A stretch of 64,000 nucleotides of DNA from an uncultured Eubacterium sp. (GCA_949959185.1 CATLIX010000003.1:1-64000); one strand, 5' to 3'. Shown: positions 7,983-17,305, counted from the first letter of the stretch. A program made the numbers and translations. Notes: generated by a model from the letters alone, not told the origin.

Positions 7983-8165
7983 CTTACAGGAAATACCATG
8001 TCACGCTGAAGCATGAAAGTATTTCCTGTAAGACAAAACAATTATGCGCAGCTCGCGGAGAGGAAGTTTATTGCTGCGCAATCCGCTCGCGCGCGGAGAA
8101 TGCGCTGAACGCATTCTTTTTTCAGGAAATACCATGTCACGCTAAAGCATGAAAGTGCGCTCTGT
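7983..8165 (+). repeat. Dispersed two-hairpin repeat with terminator, copy 2
   Basis: A perfect 14-bp inverted repeat, CTTACAGGAAATAC (7983-7996) with GTATTTCCTGTAAG (8019-8032), encloses ccatgtcacgctgaagcatgaaa. The second half runs gcgcagctcgcggag to gcaatccgctcgcgcgcgg and ends with GAATGCG (8098-8104), ctgaa, CGCATTC (8110-8116) and six T residues. A partial second copy of the first half follows at about 8120-8158. It lies after the sigma-factor operon. The rest of 7926-8405 holds the promoter and operator described separately. Confidence 0.85.
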
Positions 8166-8271
8166 ACCTCATTTTTTCAAATCTTTGATTTTCTGTTGTT
8201 AAAATCCTACAAAAACCAACATGCAAAACTGTGTATAATCTACAAAGTAACAACAAAAGTGAAAAATGATA

Positions 8272-8300
8272 TTGCATTTTTTTGAGAATGGAGTTATACT
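8272..8300 (+). promoter_or_regulatory. Sigma-A type promoter of sugar ABC operon
   Basis: TTGCAT (8272-8277), a 17-bp spacer and TATACT (8295-8300), with transcription expected to begin near 8307, about 100 bases before the binding-protein start codon. Confidence 0.7.
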
Positions 8301-8312
8301 TGCCATATCAGA

Positions 8313-8355
8313 TGAAAACGTTACCGGGAAAGTTACCGGAAAGGTTACCGGCAAA
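8313..8355 (+). promoter_or_regulatory. Probable operator: LacI-like site plus three GTTACCGG repeats
   Basis: GAAAACGTTACC (8313-8324) has the AACGTT centre common to LacI-family operators. It runs into three 12-bp direct repeats that begin GTTACCGG at 8320, 8332 and 8344. All lie just downstream of the inferred transcription start, where a bound repressor would block elongation or initiation. The LacI-family gene at 11604 is the likely binder (inference). Confidence 0.5.
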
Positions 8356-8405
8356 GATTTCAGTAAGGTTTTCAGAAAAAACACAAATCAACAGGAGGAT
8401 GTAAA

Positions 8406-9815
8406 ATGAAAAAGAAATTAGTATCATTGATGCTGGTGGCAGCTATGGCAGCAACTATGGCAGCCGGCTGCGGAAGCAACAACGGAAACAAAAACGATGC
8501 TGCTGACAACAGCGGAAGCACCACAGAAGAGAGTACAGACGACAGTCAGGAAGAAAGCAAGGATGACAGCCAGGCAGCCAGCGGGGACGGCGCTGTGTAT
8601 TATCTGAATTTCAAGCCGGAACAGGCAGATCAGTGGAAAGCTCTGGCAGAGACTTATACCGAGCAGACAGGTGTTCCTGTAACGGTAGAGACAGCAGCTT
8701 CCGGAACATATGAGTCCACACTGAAATCTGAGATGGCAAAAGAAGAAGCACCCACACTGTTCCAGGTAAACGGACCGGTAGGACTTGCTTCCTAGGCAGA
8801 TTACTGCTATGACTTAAAAGAAAGCGCACTGTACAAGAACTTAAAGAGCGATGATTTCGCACTGATTGCTGATTCCGGCGAAGTACAGGGTATTGCATAT
8901 GTTATTGAAACATACGGACTGATTTACAACAAGAAGCTGCTGGCTGATTACTGCGCACTGGACGGAGCAAAAATCAAAGACGCTTCCGAAATCAACAGTT
9001 TTGCAAAATTAAAAGAAGTAGCAGATGATATGCAGGCAAAGAAAGACGATTTGGGAATCAACGGTGCATTTACTTCCGCAGGTATGGATTCCTCCTCTGA
9101 CTGGAGATTCAAGACTCATCTGGCCAACCTTCCGATTTATTATGAATATCAGGCAGACGGTATTGAAACTACCGACGCAATCAAAGGAACCTATCTTGAC
9201 AACTACAAAAATATGTGGGATCTGTACATCACAGACTCTACCGTAGAGCCTACCATGTTATCCAGCATGACCGGTGAAGATGCAGCAGCAGAATTTGCAA
9301 TGGGTGAAGCAGTATTCTATCAGAATGGTACATGGGCTTACAACGATATCAAAGACAACGAAGTAGCAGACGAAGACCTTGGTATGCTTCCAATCTACAT
9401 CGGCGTAGAGGGAGAAGAAAATCAGGGGCTCTGCACCGGTTCTGAGAACTACTGGTGTGTAAATAAAAACGCTTCTCAGGAAGACATCGACGCAACACTG
9501 GCATTTGTAGAATGGGTTATCACATCTGATGAAGGACGTACTTCCTTCCGCGATGAAATGGGATTCGTAACTCCGTTCTCCACCTTTACCGATGAATATC
9601 AGCCGGCAAATCCGCTGGTAGCAGCTTCTCAGGAAGATATCGACGCAGGACACGCAACCGTTGCATGGTGTTTTACCACAATGCCTTCTGAAAACTGGAA
9701 AAACGGTGTAGGAAGCGCATTACTTGAGTATGCACAGGGCACCGGCGAATGGGATGCAGTAAAGACAGCGTTTGTTGACGGATGGGCAGCAGAAGTCCAG
9801 GCAGTAAGCGAATAA
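8406..9815 (+). pseudogene. Extracellular sugar-binding lipoprotein, interrupted by in-frame TAG
   Basis: The reading frame is 470 codons with one amber codon at 8793-8795 (codon 130). Everything before and after it reads in one frame as a family 1 solute-binding protein of an ABC sugar importer. The signal peptide ends in the lipobox MAAGC, followed by an Asn/Asp/Ser/Glu-rich linker. Without the TAG the product would be 469 residues. The codon lies in LAS*ADYCYDL, where relatives as I recall them often have Trp, so TGG to TAG is the simplest origin. The rest is intact, which points to a recent mutation, a base-call error or suppression rather than an old pseudogene. AGGAGG precedes the ATG. 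Confidence 0.85.
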
Positions 9816-9897
9816 GATTTCACTGCAAAACATATCAGAAAAAGAAATACGGGGGTGGTAGGCGCCACCCCCATTTTCAGAACATGGGAGGTAATTT

Positions 9898-10740
9898 ATG
9901 CAAAAATCACTTAAAAAATATTTTCCTGTTTTTGCACTGCCGACTCTGGTAGCATTTACAATTGGATTCATAGTTCCTTTTCTTATGGGTATCTATTTAT
10001 CATTTTGTAAGTTTACGACAGTTACCGATGCAAAATTTGTAGGTATCAGTAATTATTTTAAAATATTTACAGACAAAACATTTGGGCACGCACTCTGGTA
10101 CACTGCCGCATTTACAATTGTGTCCGTGTTATTGATTAACGTACTGGCATTTGCAATTGCGATGCTTTTAACAAAGGGAATTAAGGGAACAAATATTTTC
10201 CGAACCGTATTTTTCATGCCGAACCTGATTGGCGGTATCGTTCTTGGATATATCTGGCAGTTATTGTTAAACGGTATTCTGGCACATTTCCAGAAAACCC
10301 TGACTTATAATTCAGCCTATGGATTCTGGGGTCTGGTTATTCTGATGTGCTGGCAGCAGATTGGTTATATGATGATTATCTATATTTCCGGTATCCAGAA
10401 TATTCCGGGAGAACTGATTGAGGCAGCAAAAATTGACGGTGCCACCAATGCTCAGATTTTAAAGAACGTAACCATTCCAATGGTAATGCCTTCCATTACC
10501 ATCTGTACCTTTTTAACACTGACCAACGGATTTAAGCTCTTTGACCAGAACCTGGCGCTGACCAACGGAGAACCTTCCAATATGTCAGAACTGCTGGCGC
10601 TGAATATTTTCAACACCTTCTACGGCCGGTCAGGATTTGAAGGCGTGGGCCAGGCAAAAGCAGTAATATTCTTTATTCTGGTAGCATTGATTGCCGTTGG
10701 ACAGAACTATCTTACAAGACGTAAGGAGGTGCAGCAGTAA
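9898..10740 (+). CDS. ABC sugar transporter permease (MalF/MsmF type)
   Basis: The 280-residue membrane protein has six predicted helices. Its cytoplasmic EAA loop, EAAKIDGATNAQILKNVTIP near residue 175-194, docks the ATPase. It pairs with the next gene to form the pore for the sugar bound by the lipoprotein upstream. GGGAGG precedes the ATG, and the stop overlaps the next start by one base. The importer has no ATPase gene here, so it probably shares a general MsmX-type ATPase encoded elsewhere. MalQ and LacI in the same cluster suggest malto-oligosaccharides as substrate (inference). Confidence 0.88.
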   Translation: MQKSLKKYFPVFALPTLVAFTIGFIVPFLMGIYLSFCKFTTVTDAKFVGISNYFKIFTDKTFGHALWYTAAFTIVSVLLINVLAFAIAMLLTKGIKGTNIFRTVFFMPNLIGGIVLGYIWQLLLNGILAHFQKTLTYNSAYGFWGLVILMCWQQIGYMMIIYISGIQNIPGELIEAAKIDGATNAQILKNVTIPMVMPSITICTFLTLTNGFKLFDQNLALTNGEPSNMSELLALNIFNTFYGRSGFEGVGQAKAVIFFILVALIAVGQNYLTRRKEVQQ

Positions 10741-11579
10741 TGGGTGTAAGAAAAGCAAAACACGGATGGATTTATACCATATTTTTCAGTTTACTTTCTG
10801 TTGCATGGGTATTTCCGATTGTGCTGGTGCTGATTAACTCTTTTAAAAAGAAAGTATATATCAGCCGGAAGCCCTTTGCGATTCCCACAGACAAAATGTT
10901 TGTAAAATGGGATAATTATGTCAATGGTATGGAGAAAATCCATTTCTTTGACGCATTTAAAAATTCCCTGTTTATCACCGTATTTTCCGTAGCGGTTATT
11001 ATTTTATGTACTTCCATGTGCGCATGGTACATATCCAGGGTAAAATCTAAATTTTCTTCCGGAATGTACTATTTATGTCTGTTTTCCATGATTGTACCGT
11101 TCCAGATGGTAATGTTTACGTTATCAAAATTAGCAAATATGTTGCATTTATCCAGCCCGGTTGGTATTATATTAGTATATCTGGGATTTGGAGCCGGTCT
11201 GGCGGTGTTTATGTTCTGCGGATTTGTACGTAGTATTCCGCTGGAAATTGAGGAAGCAGCCATGATTGACGGCTGTACCCCCGTTCAGACATTTTTCCAG
11301 ATTGTATTTCCGATTTTAAAACCCACCTGTATCACCGTGGCAATTCTTCAGGCAATGTGGATCTGGAATGACTATCTGCTCCCGTATCTGGTACTGGACA
11401 TCAAACGCTGGAAGACCATTCCCATTGCCATTCAGTACCTGAAGGGTGGATATGGTTCTGTGGATATGGGCGCCATGATGGCAATGCTGGTGCTGGCGAT
11501 TATCCCGATTATCGTATTTTACATGGCATGTCAGAAACACATTATCGAGGGTGTTGTGGCAGGTGCGGTAAAAGGCTAG
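10740..11579 (+). CDS. ABC sugar transporter permease (MalG/MsmG type)
   Basis: The second permease of the importer has 279 residues, six predicted helices and an EAA loop EEAAMIDGCTPVQTFFQIVFP near 178-198. An N-terminal helix near 12-32 precedes a loop with RKPFAIP typical of this subunit. AAGGAGGTG lies before the ATG inside the end of the first permease gene, and the one-base overlap indicates coupled translation. The LacI regulator follows after 24 bases. Confidence 0.88.
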   Translation: MGVRKAKHGWIYTIFFSLLSVAWVFPIVLVLINSFKKKVYISRKPFAIPTDKMFVKWDNYVNGMEKIHFFDAFKNSLFITVFSVAVIILCTSMCAWYISRVKSKFSSGMYYLCLFSMIVPFQMVMFTLSKLANMLHLSSPVGIILVYLGFGAGLAVFMFCGFVRSIPLEIEEAAMIDGCTPVQTFFQIVFPILKPTCITVAILQAMWIWNDYLLPYLVLDIKRWKTIPIAIQYLKGGYGSVDMGAMMAMLVLAIIPIIVFYMACQKHIIEGVVAGAVKG

Positions 11580-11603
11580 ATTTAAGATAAGGTGGGAAAT
11601 GAT

Positions 11604-12662
11604 ATGTTGACCATAAAAGATATTGCAAGAGAATCCGGATATTCGGTAAGTACCGTGTCCAGAGTGCTGAACAACCGCAGGGATGTGAGTCCGGAAGCTA
11701 AAAAAAGAATTACGGAAATCGTGGCAGCGCGTCATTTTGTGCCCAATAACAATGCCAGACATCTGAAACAAAACAGCAGCAAGGCCATTGCAGTGCTGGT
11801 AAAAGGTACTTCCAACATGCTTTTTGCCAGTATTGTGGAGGCCATACAGAAAAGAGTGGAGGCCACCAGATATACGGTGAGCATCAATTATATTGATGAA
11901 AATGATAACGAAGTGGAAGAGGCTGCGATTGTCTGCCGGGAACACAAGCCGCGGGGTATGTTGTTTCTGGGAGGCAATCCCAGATTCTTTGAGCAGTCAT
12001 TTCAGAAAATAAATGTTCCATGTGTCCTGGTTACCAATCAGGGGGCGGATCTGGGATTTGATAATTTATCCAGTGTGTCCACAGATGATGAAGCGGCAGG
12101 GGAATATGCCATAGATCATCTCATCGGGCAGGGGCATAAAAGAATCGGAATACTGGGGGGCGATTTTTCTCTGTCCCATACCAGCAAGCAGAGATATTCC
12201 GGGTGTGTCAGAAGTTTTCAGAAACATCAGATTTCCTTTGAGGAACAGAAGTATTATGAGAAATCAAGTTTCTCGTATGAGAGTGCTTACGGGGCCATGA
12301 AACGCCTTCTGAAGAAGGCAGAAGACATCACTGCTGTATTTGCCATGAGTGATGTGACGGCCATTGGGGCAATTCGTGCCATTATTGACAGCGGCCGGCG
12401 CGTGCCGGAAGATATTTCTGTCATGGGATTTGACGGAATTACCATGGCGGAGTATTATAATCCCAAACTTACCACCATTCAGCAGCAGTATCAGGTTCTG
12501 GCGGTAAGGAGTGTGGAAATATTATTACAGAATATAGACATGGAACCTGTGCCTGTCCATGAGATCATTCCGTTTCATCTGGTACAGGGAGAAAGTGTAA
12601 AAACGATAGATTCATCCGGGGAAACTGAGACAGGCAGACCGGATGGCAGTAAACAGATTTGA
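11604..12662 (+). CDS. LacI-family transcriptional regulator
   Basis: The 352-residue product has the LacI helix-turn-helix at its N-terminus (TIKDIARESGYSVSTVSRVLNN) and a periplasmic-binding-protein-like ligand domain ending in QQYQVLAVRSVEILL. ATG at 11604 is preferred because AGGTGGG lies seven bases upstream. The GTG at 11592 has no such site and would add four residues. It sits between the sugar permeases and malQ and probably represses the operon through the sites at 8313-8355, with a maltose- or maltodextrin-type inducer (inference). Confidence 0.87.
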   Translation: MLTIKDIARESGYSVSTVSRVLNNRRDVSPEAKKRITEIVAARHFVPNNNARHLKQNSSKAIAVLVKGTSNMLFASIVEAIQKRVEATRYTVSINYIDENDNEVEEAAIVCREHKPRGMLFLGGNPRFFEQSFQKINVPCVLVTNQGADLGFDNLSSVSTDDEAAGEYAIDHLIGQGHKRIGILGGDFSLSHTSKQRYSGCVRSFQKHQISFEEQKYYEKSSFSYESAYGAMKRLLKKAEDITAVFAMSDVTAIGAIRAIIDSGRRVPEDISVMGFDGITMAEYYNPKLTTIQQQYQVLAVRSVEILLQNIDMEPVPVHEIIPFHLVQGESVKTIDSSGETETGRPDGSKQI

Positions 12663-12680
12663 TAACAGGAGGTACGCGTG

Positions 12681-14180
12681 ATGCGTAGTAGTGGAGTTTT
12701 AATGCATATTTCATCTCTGCCCTCTCCCTACGGGATTGGAACACTGGGAAAAGAGGCGGAAAAATTTGTGGACTTTCTGGTGAAGGCAGAGCAGAGTTAC
12801 TGGCAGGTGCTGCCCATCTGCCCTACCAGTTACGGAGATTCTCCCTATCAGTCTTTTTCCAGTTTTGCCGGTAATCCTTATTTTATAGATCTGGAAAAGC
12901 TCTGTAAAGAAAAGCTCCTCACCCGAAAGGAATGCCAGTCTTATGAGTGGGGAAGGGATATTACCAGGGTAGATTACGGAATTCTCTATGTAAACCGTTA
13001 TGCGTTATTACATAAGGCTTTTGACCGGTTCCGGAAAAATATACCGGAGGATTATGAAGGATTCTGTCAGGAACAGGCAGACTGGCTTAATGATTATGCC
13101 CTGTTTATGGCGCTGAAAGACGCCCATGAGGGAACAGCCTGGAGTGAATGGGAGGAAGACCTGCGGCTGCGCCGGGAAGAAGCGCTGCAGAAAGCCGGCG
13201 AAGAACTGGAAGAAGCGACAGAGTTCTGGAAAGTGCTGCAGTATCTTTTTTACAAACAGTGGAACAGCCTGAAAGCATATGCCAATGAAAGGGGAATCCG
13301 GATTATCGGAGATGTGCCCATTTACGTGGCCATGGACAGTGCGGATGTGTGGGCAAATCCCTCTCAGTTTTACCTGAACGAGAATCTGGTGCCCATTGAT
13401 GTGGCGGGATGTCCGCCGGATGCATTTTCGGATGACGGTCAGTTGTGGGGTAATCCGCTGTTTCGCTGGGATGTGATGGAACAGGACGATTACCGCTGGT
13501 GGAAGAAGCGGCTGGATAAAATGTCAAAACTCTTTGACGTGGTGCGTATTGACCATTTTCGGGGCTTTGAGTCTTATTATGCCATTCCTTTCGGAGATAA
13601 AACAGCTAAAAACGGGGAGTGGCGGAAAGGGCCTGGTATTAAACTGTTCCGCTCCATTGAAAAAGATCTGGGCAGACTGGATATTATTGCGGAAGACCTG
13701 GGATTTCTTACAGAGGCTGTTCATGAGATGCTGGAAGCATCCGGTTATCCCGGCATGAAGTTAATACAGTTTGCCTTTGACAGCAGAGAAGACGGTGACT
13801 ACCTGCCTCATAACTATAATACCAATTCGGTGGTTTATGCGGGCACCCATGATAATGATACCATTCTGGGATGGATGAAGACAGCACCCAGACCCTGTGT
13901 GGCTTTTGCAAAAGATTACCTGAATCTGAGCAAAGACGAAGGGTATCACTGGGGCGTCATGCGGGGCGTCTGGTCCAGTGTCAGTGATACCGCGGTAGTG
14001 ACCATGCAGGATTTGCTGGGAATTGGAAGCGAGGGAAGAATGAATACCCCCTCCACCCTTGGCTGTAACTGGATGTGGCGTATGAAGCCGGGAGCCATTG
14101 ACAGTAAACTGATGCGGCGTATCTGCAAACAGGTGGAGCTGTATGGAAGGGCGCCGAAAAAGGCCGGGAATGCTGAGTAA
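12681..14180 (+). CDS. malQ: 4-alpha-glucanotransferase (amylomaltase)
   Basis: This is a GH77 cytoplasmic enzyme that transfers 1,4-alpha-glucan chains between malto-oligosaccharides and releases glucose. The 499 residues carry the family's SSLPSPYGIGTLG start, WQVLPICPTSYGDSPYQ, and catalytic regions RIDHFRGFE (nucleophile Asp), AEDLGFLT (acid/base Glu) and GTHDNDT. AGGAGGT is eight bases before the ATG at 12681, and a GTG directly in front is less well spaced. Its place behind the importer and LacI supports maltodextrin use. Confidence 0.93.
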   Translation: MRSSGVLMHISSLPSPYGIGTLGKEAEKFVDFLVKAEQSYWQVLPICPTSYGDSPYQSFSSFAGNPYFIDLEKLCKEKLLTRKECQSYEWGRDITRVDYGILYVNRYALLHKAFDRFRKNIPEDYEGFCQEQADWLNDYALFMALKDAHEGTAWSEWEEDLRLRREEALQKAGEELEEATEFWKVLQYLFYKQWNSLKAYANERGIRIIGDVPIYVAMDSADVWANPSQFYLNENLVPIDVAGCPPDAFSDDGQLWGNPLFRWDVMEQDDYRWWKKRLDKMSKLFDVVRIDHFRGFESYYAIPFGDKTAKNGEWRKGPGIKLFRSIEKDLGRLDIIAEDLGFLTEAVHEMLEASGYPGMKLIQFAFDSREDGDYLPHNYNTNSVVYAGTHDNDTILGWMKTAPRPCVAFAKDYLNLSKDEGYHWGVMRGVWSSVSDTAVVTMQDLLGIGSEGRMNTPSTLGCNWMWRMKPGAIDSKLMRRICKQVELYGRAPKKAGNAE

Positions 14181-14203
14181 ATCAGCAGAGAAAGCGACAG
14201 AAT

Positions 14204-15133
14204 ATGTATTATTTTATTGTAAATGTGGCTTCCAGAACCGGCAAGAGCAGAAAAATCTGGCGGCAACTGGAAGCAGAACTGAAAGAGAGGAAGGTGCCTT
14301 ACCGGGCCTTCCTCACAAAATACAAAGGCCATGCCGGAGAACTGGCGGAAAAACTGACGGAAAAATACCAGGAAGAAGAGATTTCTCTGGTGGTGGTGGG
14401 CGGCGACGGCACAGCAAATGAAGTGGTGAACGGAATCAGGGATTTTGACCGGGTACGGTTTGGCTATATTCCCACCGGTTCCGGCAATGATCTGGGCAGA
14501 GGGCTGGGGCTTCCCAAAGATCCTCTGGCTGCCCTGAGGCTGATTCTGGAATCTCATGATTTGTATTATATGGATATCGGAAAGGTATCCTGGGGCAGGA
14601 ATCCGGAGAAAAGTGCATATTTCAACATCAGTTCGGGGATTGGCATGGATGCGGAAGTCTGCAGACGTGTCAATGCCGCCGGAATGAAAGTGTTTTTAAA
14701 CAGGCTCCATCTGGGAAGGCTGTCTTATTTTATTCAGACCATACTGACACTGGCAGAACTGCCGGATGTTCAGGCAAACCTTCAGTTTGACCAGGGAGAG
14801 AAAAAGAGAATCCAGGGGCTGATTTGCATGGCTGTGATGAATCACAGATGTGAAGGCGGCGGTCTTCCCATGGCGCCGCAGGCTTCGGATCAGGACGGCA
14901 GGTTATCTGTCTGTTATATTTACGGGGTGGGAAAATTGCGGGCCCTGTTTCTTCTGTTTACCCTGCTCAAGGGGAAACATGTGGGATTTCAGGGAATAGA
15001 GGTGGCTGACTGCGAATCCTGTACCCTGTGGCTGCAGGAGCCCATGACCGGCCATATGGACGGAGAAGATCTGGGCGATCCGGTGCGGCTGCGGTATGAA
15101 TGCCTGCCGGGTGCGCTGAAAGTTATGAAATGA
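14204..15133 (+). CDS. Diacylglycerol/lipid kinase family protein (DagK/YegS type)
   Basis: The 309-residue protein has the lipid-kinase signature VVVGGDGTANEVVNG near 65-79 and PTGSGNDLGRGLGLP near 91-105, where the nucleotide and metal bind. The C-terminal beta-sandwich ends in GHMDGEDLGDP. Such enzymes phosphorylate diacylglycerol or related lipids at the membrane. The exact substrate cannot be read. The ribosome-binding site is weak. It follows malQ by 23 bases and may be read through from the sugar operon. Confidence 0.85.
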   Translation: MYYFIVNVASRTGKSRKIWRQLEAELKERKVPYRAFLTKYKGHAGELAEKLTEKYQEEEISLVVVGGDGTANEVVNGIRDFDRVRFGYIPTGSGNDLGRGLGLPKDPLAALRLILESHDLYYMDIGKVSWGRNPEKSAYFNISSGIGMDAEVCRRVNAAGMKVFLNRLHLGRLSYFIQTILTLAELPDVQANLQFDQGEKKRIQGLICMAVMNHRCEGGGLPMAPQASDQDGRLSVCYIYGVGKLRALFLLFTLLKGKHVGFQGIEVADCESCTLWLQEPMTGHMDGEDLGDPVRLRYECLPGALKVMK

Positions 15134-15168
15134 GCCGGTATTTTACCTTAATCTTTGTACAAATTTTA

Positions 15169-15197
15169 GCATTCCATGCAAACCTTCTGCATATACT
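15169..15197 (+). promoter_or_regulatory. Possible sigma-E promoter of spoIVA
   Basis: CATATACT (15190-15197) fits the sigma-E -10 pattern CATAnnnT. GCATTC (15169-15174), 15 bases upstream, is a weak -35. spoIVA is a sigma-E gene in other spore formers. Confidence 0.45.
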
Positions 15198-15224
15198 GAT
15201 AACAGTAGAACAGGAGGTTTTTTT

Positions 15225-16712
15225 ATGGAAAATATTAATACCGGTACATATAATATTTACAAAGACATCAGTGCCAGGACGAATGGAGACATTTATATCG
15301 GGGTGGTGGGGCCGGTGCGAACAGGCAAATCCACTTTTATCAAACGATTTATGGATGTGATGGTGCTGCCGGAAATGGAAGATGTGCACAGCAGGGAGCG
15401 GGCTACCGACGAACTGCCTCAGTCGGCTCAGGGCAAAACCATTATGACTACGGAGCCGAAATTTGTGCCGAAAGAGGCTGCAAAAATCAAACTGAACGAG
15501 GATCTGGAAGTGAGCGTCAGACTGATTGACTGCGTGGGATTTATGGTAGACGGGGCAACCGGGCATATGGAAGAGGGCGCGGAACGTATGGTAAAAACTC
15601 CCTGGTTTGACTATGAGATTCCCTTTACCCAGGCAGCGGAAATCGGTACTCAGAAAGTAATCCGGGAGCATTCCAATATCGGGATTGTAATTACCACGGA
15701 CGGTTCCATTACGGAACTTCCAAGGGAAAGCTATATTCCTGCGGAAGAAAAAACCGTTGCAGGTCTGAAAAAAATCGGAAAACCGTTCATCTTACTGCTG
15801 AACACCCAGAAGCCTTACGGAGCGGAGAGCCAGAAGCTGGCGGAAGAACTTTCGGAAAAATATGGTGTTTCCACTCTTCCGGTGAACTGCGAGCAGCTCA
15901 GAAAAGATGATATTTTTCGGATTCTGGAAGGGATTCTCTATGAATTTCCCATTGAACGGGTGGATTTTTTCCTGCCGAAGTGGGTGGAAATGCTGGATAA
16001 TACCCATAAAATCAAAGAAAATGTTATCCAGAATGCCATGCAGATTTTAAAGAAATTTACTTATGCCAAAGATGTACGGAATACGGAGCTGGTACCGGAA
16101 GGAGAATATGTACGGAGAATGAAGCTGGATAAGGTGGAATTGTCCAGAGGATGCGTACAGATTGTAATTGATATTGACCAGAAATATTATTATGAGAATA
16201 TGAGCGAGCTTACCGGGGTTCCCATATCCGGCGAATATCAGCTGATTTCCATGATTCGGGAATTATCCGCCATGAAAAAAGAGTATGATAAAGTGGGAAG
16301 CGCCATGGAAGCGGTGAAACAGAAAGGGTATGGCGTGGTAACGCCCCAGCTTACGGATATTGAAATCGAGGAACCGGTGCTGATTCGCCACGGCAATAAA
16401 TTCGGGGTGAAAATCAAAGCGCAGTCTCCGTCCATACACATGATTAAAGCCAATGTGGAGACGGAAATTGCTCCGATTATCGGAAGCGAGGAACAGGCTC
16501 AGGACCTGATTGGGTATATCAAAACTTCCAGAGAACAGGAAGAAGGAATCTGGCAGACCAATATTTTCGGGAAATCCATCGGAGAGCTGGTGGAAGACGG
16601 AATCCGCAGCAAGATTACCATGATGGACGACGAAAGCCAGGTGAAACTGCAGGATACCATGCAGAAAATTGTCAATGACAGCAATGGGGGACTTGTCTGT
16701 ATTATTATATAA
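15225..16712 (+). CDS. spoIVA: Stage IV sporulation protein A, coat morphogenetic ATPase
   Basis: SpoIVA polymerises on the outer forespore membrane in an ATP-dependent way and forms the base on which the spore coat is built. The 495 residues match the full family length. The Walker A motif GVVGPVRTGKSTFIKRF lies at about 26-42, the DCVGFMVDGA switch follows, and the C-terminus is the conserved membrane-targeting end. AGGAGG precedes the ATG. It is expected in the mother cell under sigma-E. Together with spoIIIA and spoIIM it shows that the organism makes endospores. Confidence 0.96.
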   Translation: MENINTGTYNIYKDISARTNGDIYIGVVGPVRTGKSTFIKRFMDVMVLPEMEDVHSRERATDELPQSAQGKTIMTTEPKFVPKEAAKIKLNEDLEVSVRLIDCVGFMVDGATGHMEEGAERMVKTPWFDYEIPFTQAAEIGTQKVIREHSNIGIVITTDGSITELPRESYIPAEEKTVAGLKKIGKPFILLLNTQKPYGAESQKLAEELSEKYGVSTLPVNCEQLRKDDIFRILEGILYEFPIERVDFFLPKWVEMLDNTHKIKENVIQNAMQILKKFTYAKDVRNTELVPEGEYVRRMKLDKVELSRGCVQIVIDIDQKYYYENMSELTGVPISGEYQLISMIRELSAMKKEYDKVGSAMEAVKQKGYGVVTPQLTDIEIEEPVLIRHGNKFGVKIKAQSPSIHMIKANVETEIAPIIGSEEQAQDLIGYIKTSREQEEGIWQTNIFGKSIGELVEDGIRSKITMMDDESQVKLQDTMQKIVNDSNGGLVCIII

Positions 16713-16756
16713 GATATATAAGAGAAATTTGTTTTTGAGAAAATGGTCTTTTTATT

Positions 16757-16806
16757 CTGCAGGAAGAGATTTTCAGGCGTTAGCGTGACACGGTATTTTC
16801 TGTAAA
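16757..16806 (-). repeat. Partial copy of dispersed repeat (first hairpin only)
   Basis: Read on the minus strand this gives ttttacagaaaataccgtgtcacgctaacgc and ends in cttcctgcaga. It matches the first hairpin of the elements at 7983 and 55289. The second half is missing. Confidence 0.6.
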
Positions 16807-16809
16807 ATA

Positions 16810-16846
16810 AAAAAGGGACACGGCAGCAGGGCCAGTGTCCCTTTTT
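16810..16846. terminator. Bidirectional intrinsic terminator
   Basis: AAAAAGGGACAC (16810-16821) pairs perfectly with GTGTCCCTTTTT (16835-16846). It serves spoIVA on the plus strand and the coiled-coil gene on the minus strand. Confidence 0.9.
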
Positions 16847-16903
16847 GCGGAAAATGCTCCGTCTGTCTTTGGACAAAAGCATTTGTGCGACAGTATTGTC
16901 TGA

Positions 16904-17305
16904 TCAGAATACCTGTAACTGTCTGTTGAATGCATTGATGTAAATACTGTGAATTTCCTGTTCTGCTTTGACATCGTTGCTGAGTTTTATGGATTCGTTT
17001 AATTTTCTGGATAAATCGAGATGAGCTTCTGCAATGATTTTGATATTACGGTTTGTTTCATTTTCAAGGATAAGACTGATTTTAGAAATTTTCTTTTCCA
17101 GAGAAGGTATTTTTGCAATTTCTGTTTCCAGAGAAGAAACTCTCTCATCCAGAGAAGAAACTTTTTCATCCAGAGAAGAAACTTTTTCATCCAGAGAAGA
17201 AACTTTTTCATCCAGAGAAGAAACTTTTTCATCCAGAGAAAAAACATGTCCTTTTACCGTCTGCATATCATCATACAATGCCTGCAGCAATTCTGTATTT
17301 GTCAT
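16904..17305 (-). CDS. Short coiled-coil protein with SSLDEKV heptad repeats
   Basis: The 133-residue protein contains five near-identical heptads (SLDEKVS) at about 23-57, then a less regular helix (SLETEIAKIPSLEKKISKI) and a C-terminal helical part. Hydrophobic residues at a and d positions predict a long coiled coil, so it is probably an oligomer. There is no signal peptide or membrane segment. AAGGAAGG lies six bases before the ATG. No function is recognised. The heptads come from a 21-bp DNA repeat, so length may vary between strains. It is a lone gene between two converging or diverging neighbours. Confidence 0.7.
   Translation of the reverse strand: MTNTELLQALYDDMQTVKGHVFSLDEKVSSLDEKVSSLDEKVSSLDEKVSSLDERVSSLETEIAKIPSLEKKISKISLILENETNRNIKIIAEAHLDLSRKLNESIKLSNDVKAEQEIHSIYINAFNRQLQVF
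17141..17245 (-). repeat. 21-bp tandem repeat, five units, inside the coiled-coil gene
   Basis: The plus-strand unit is tttttcatccagagaagaaac. Units begin at 17141 (first differs at its start), 17162, 17183, 17204 and 17225 (last differs by one base). A partial unit precedes at 17125. Each unit encodes one heptad, so gain or loss keeps the frame. Confidence 0.95.

Noticed and set aside
8793..8795. Pyrrolysine encoded by the TAG in the sugar-binding protein
   Set aside because: No Pyl genes in the window, the family has no pyrrolysine, and other genes here do not show in-frame TAG. A point mutation is simpler.
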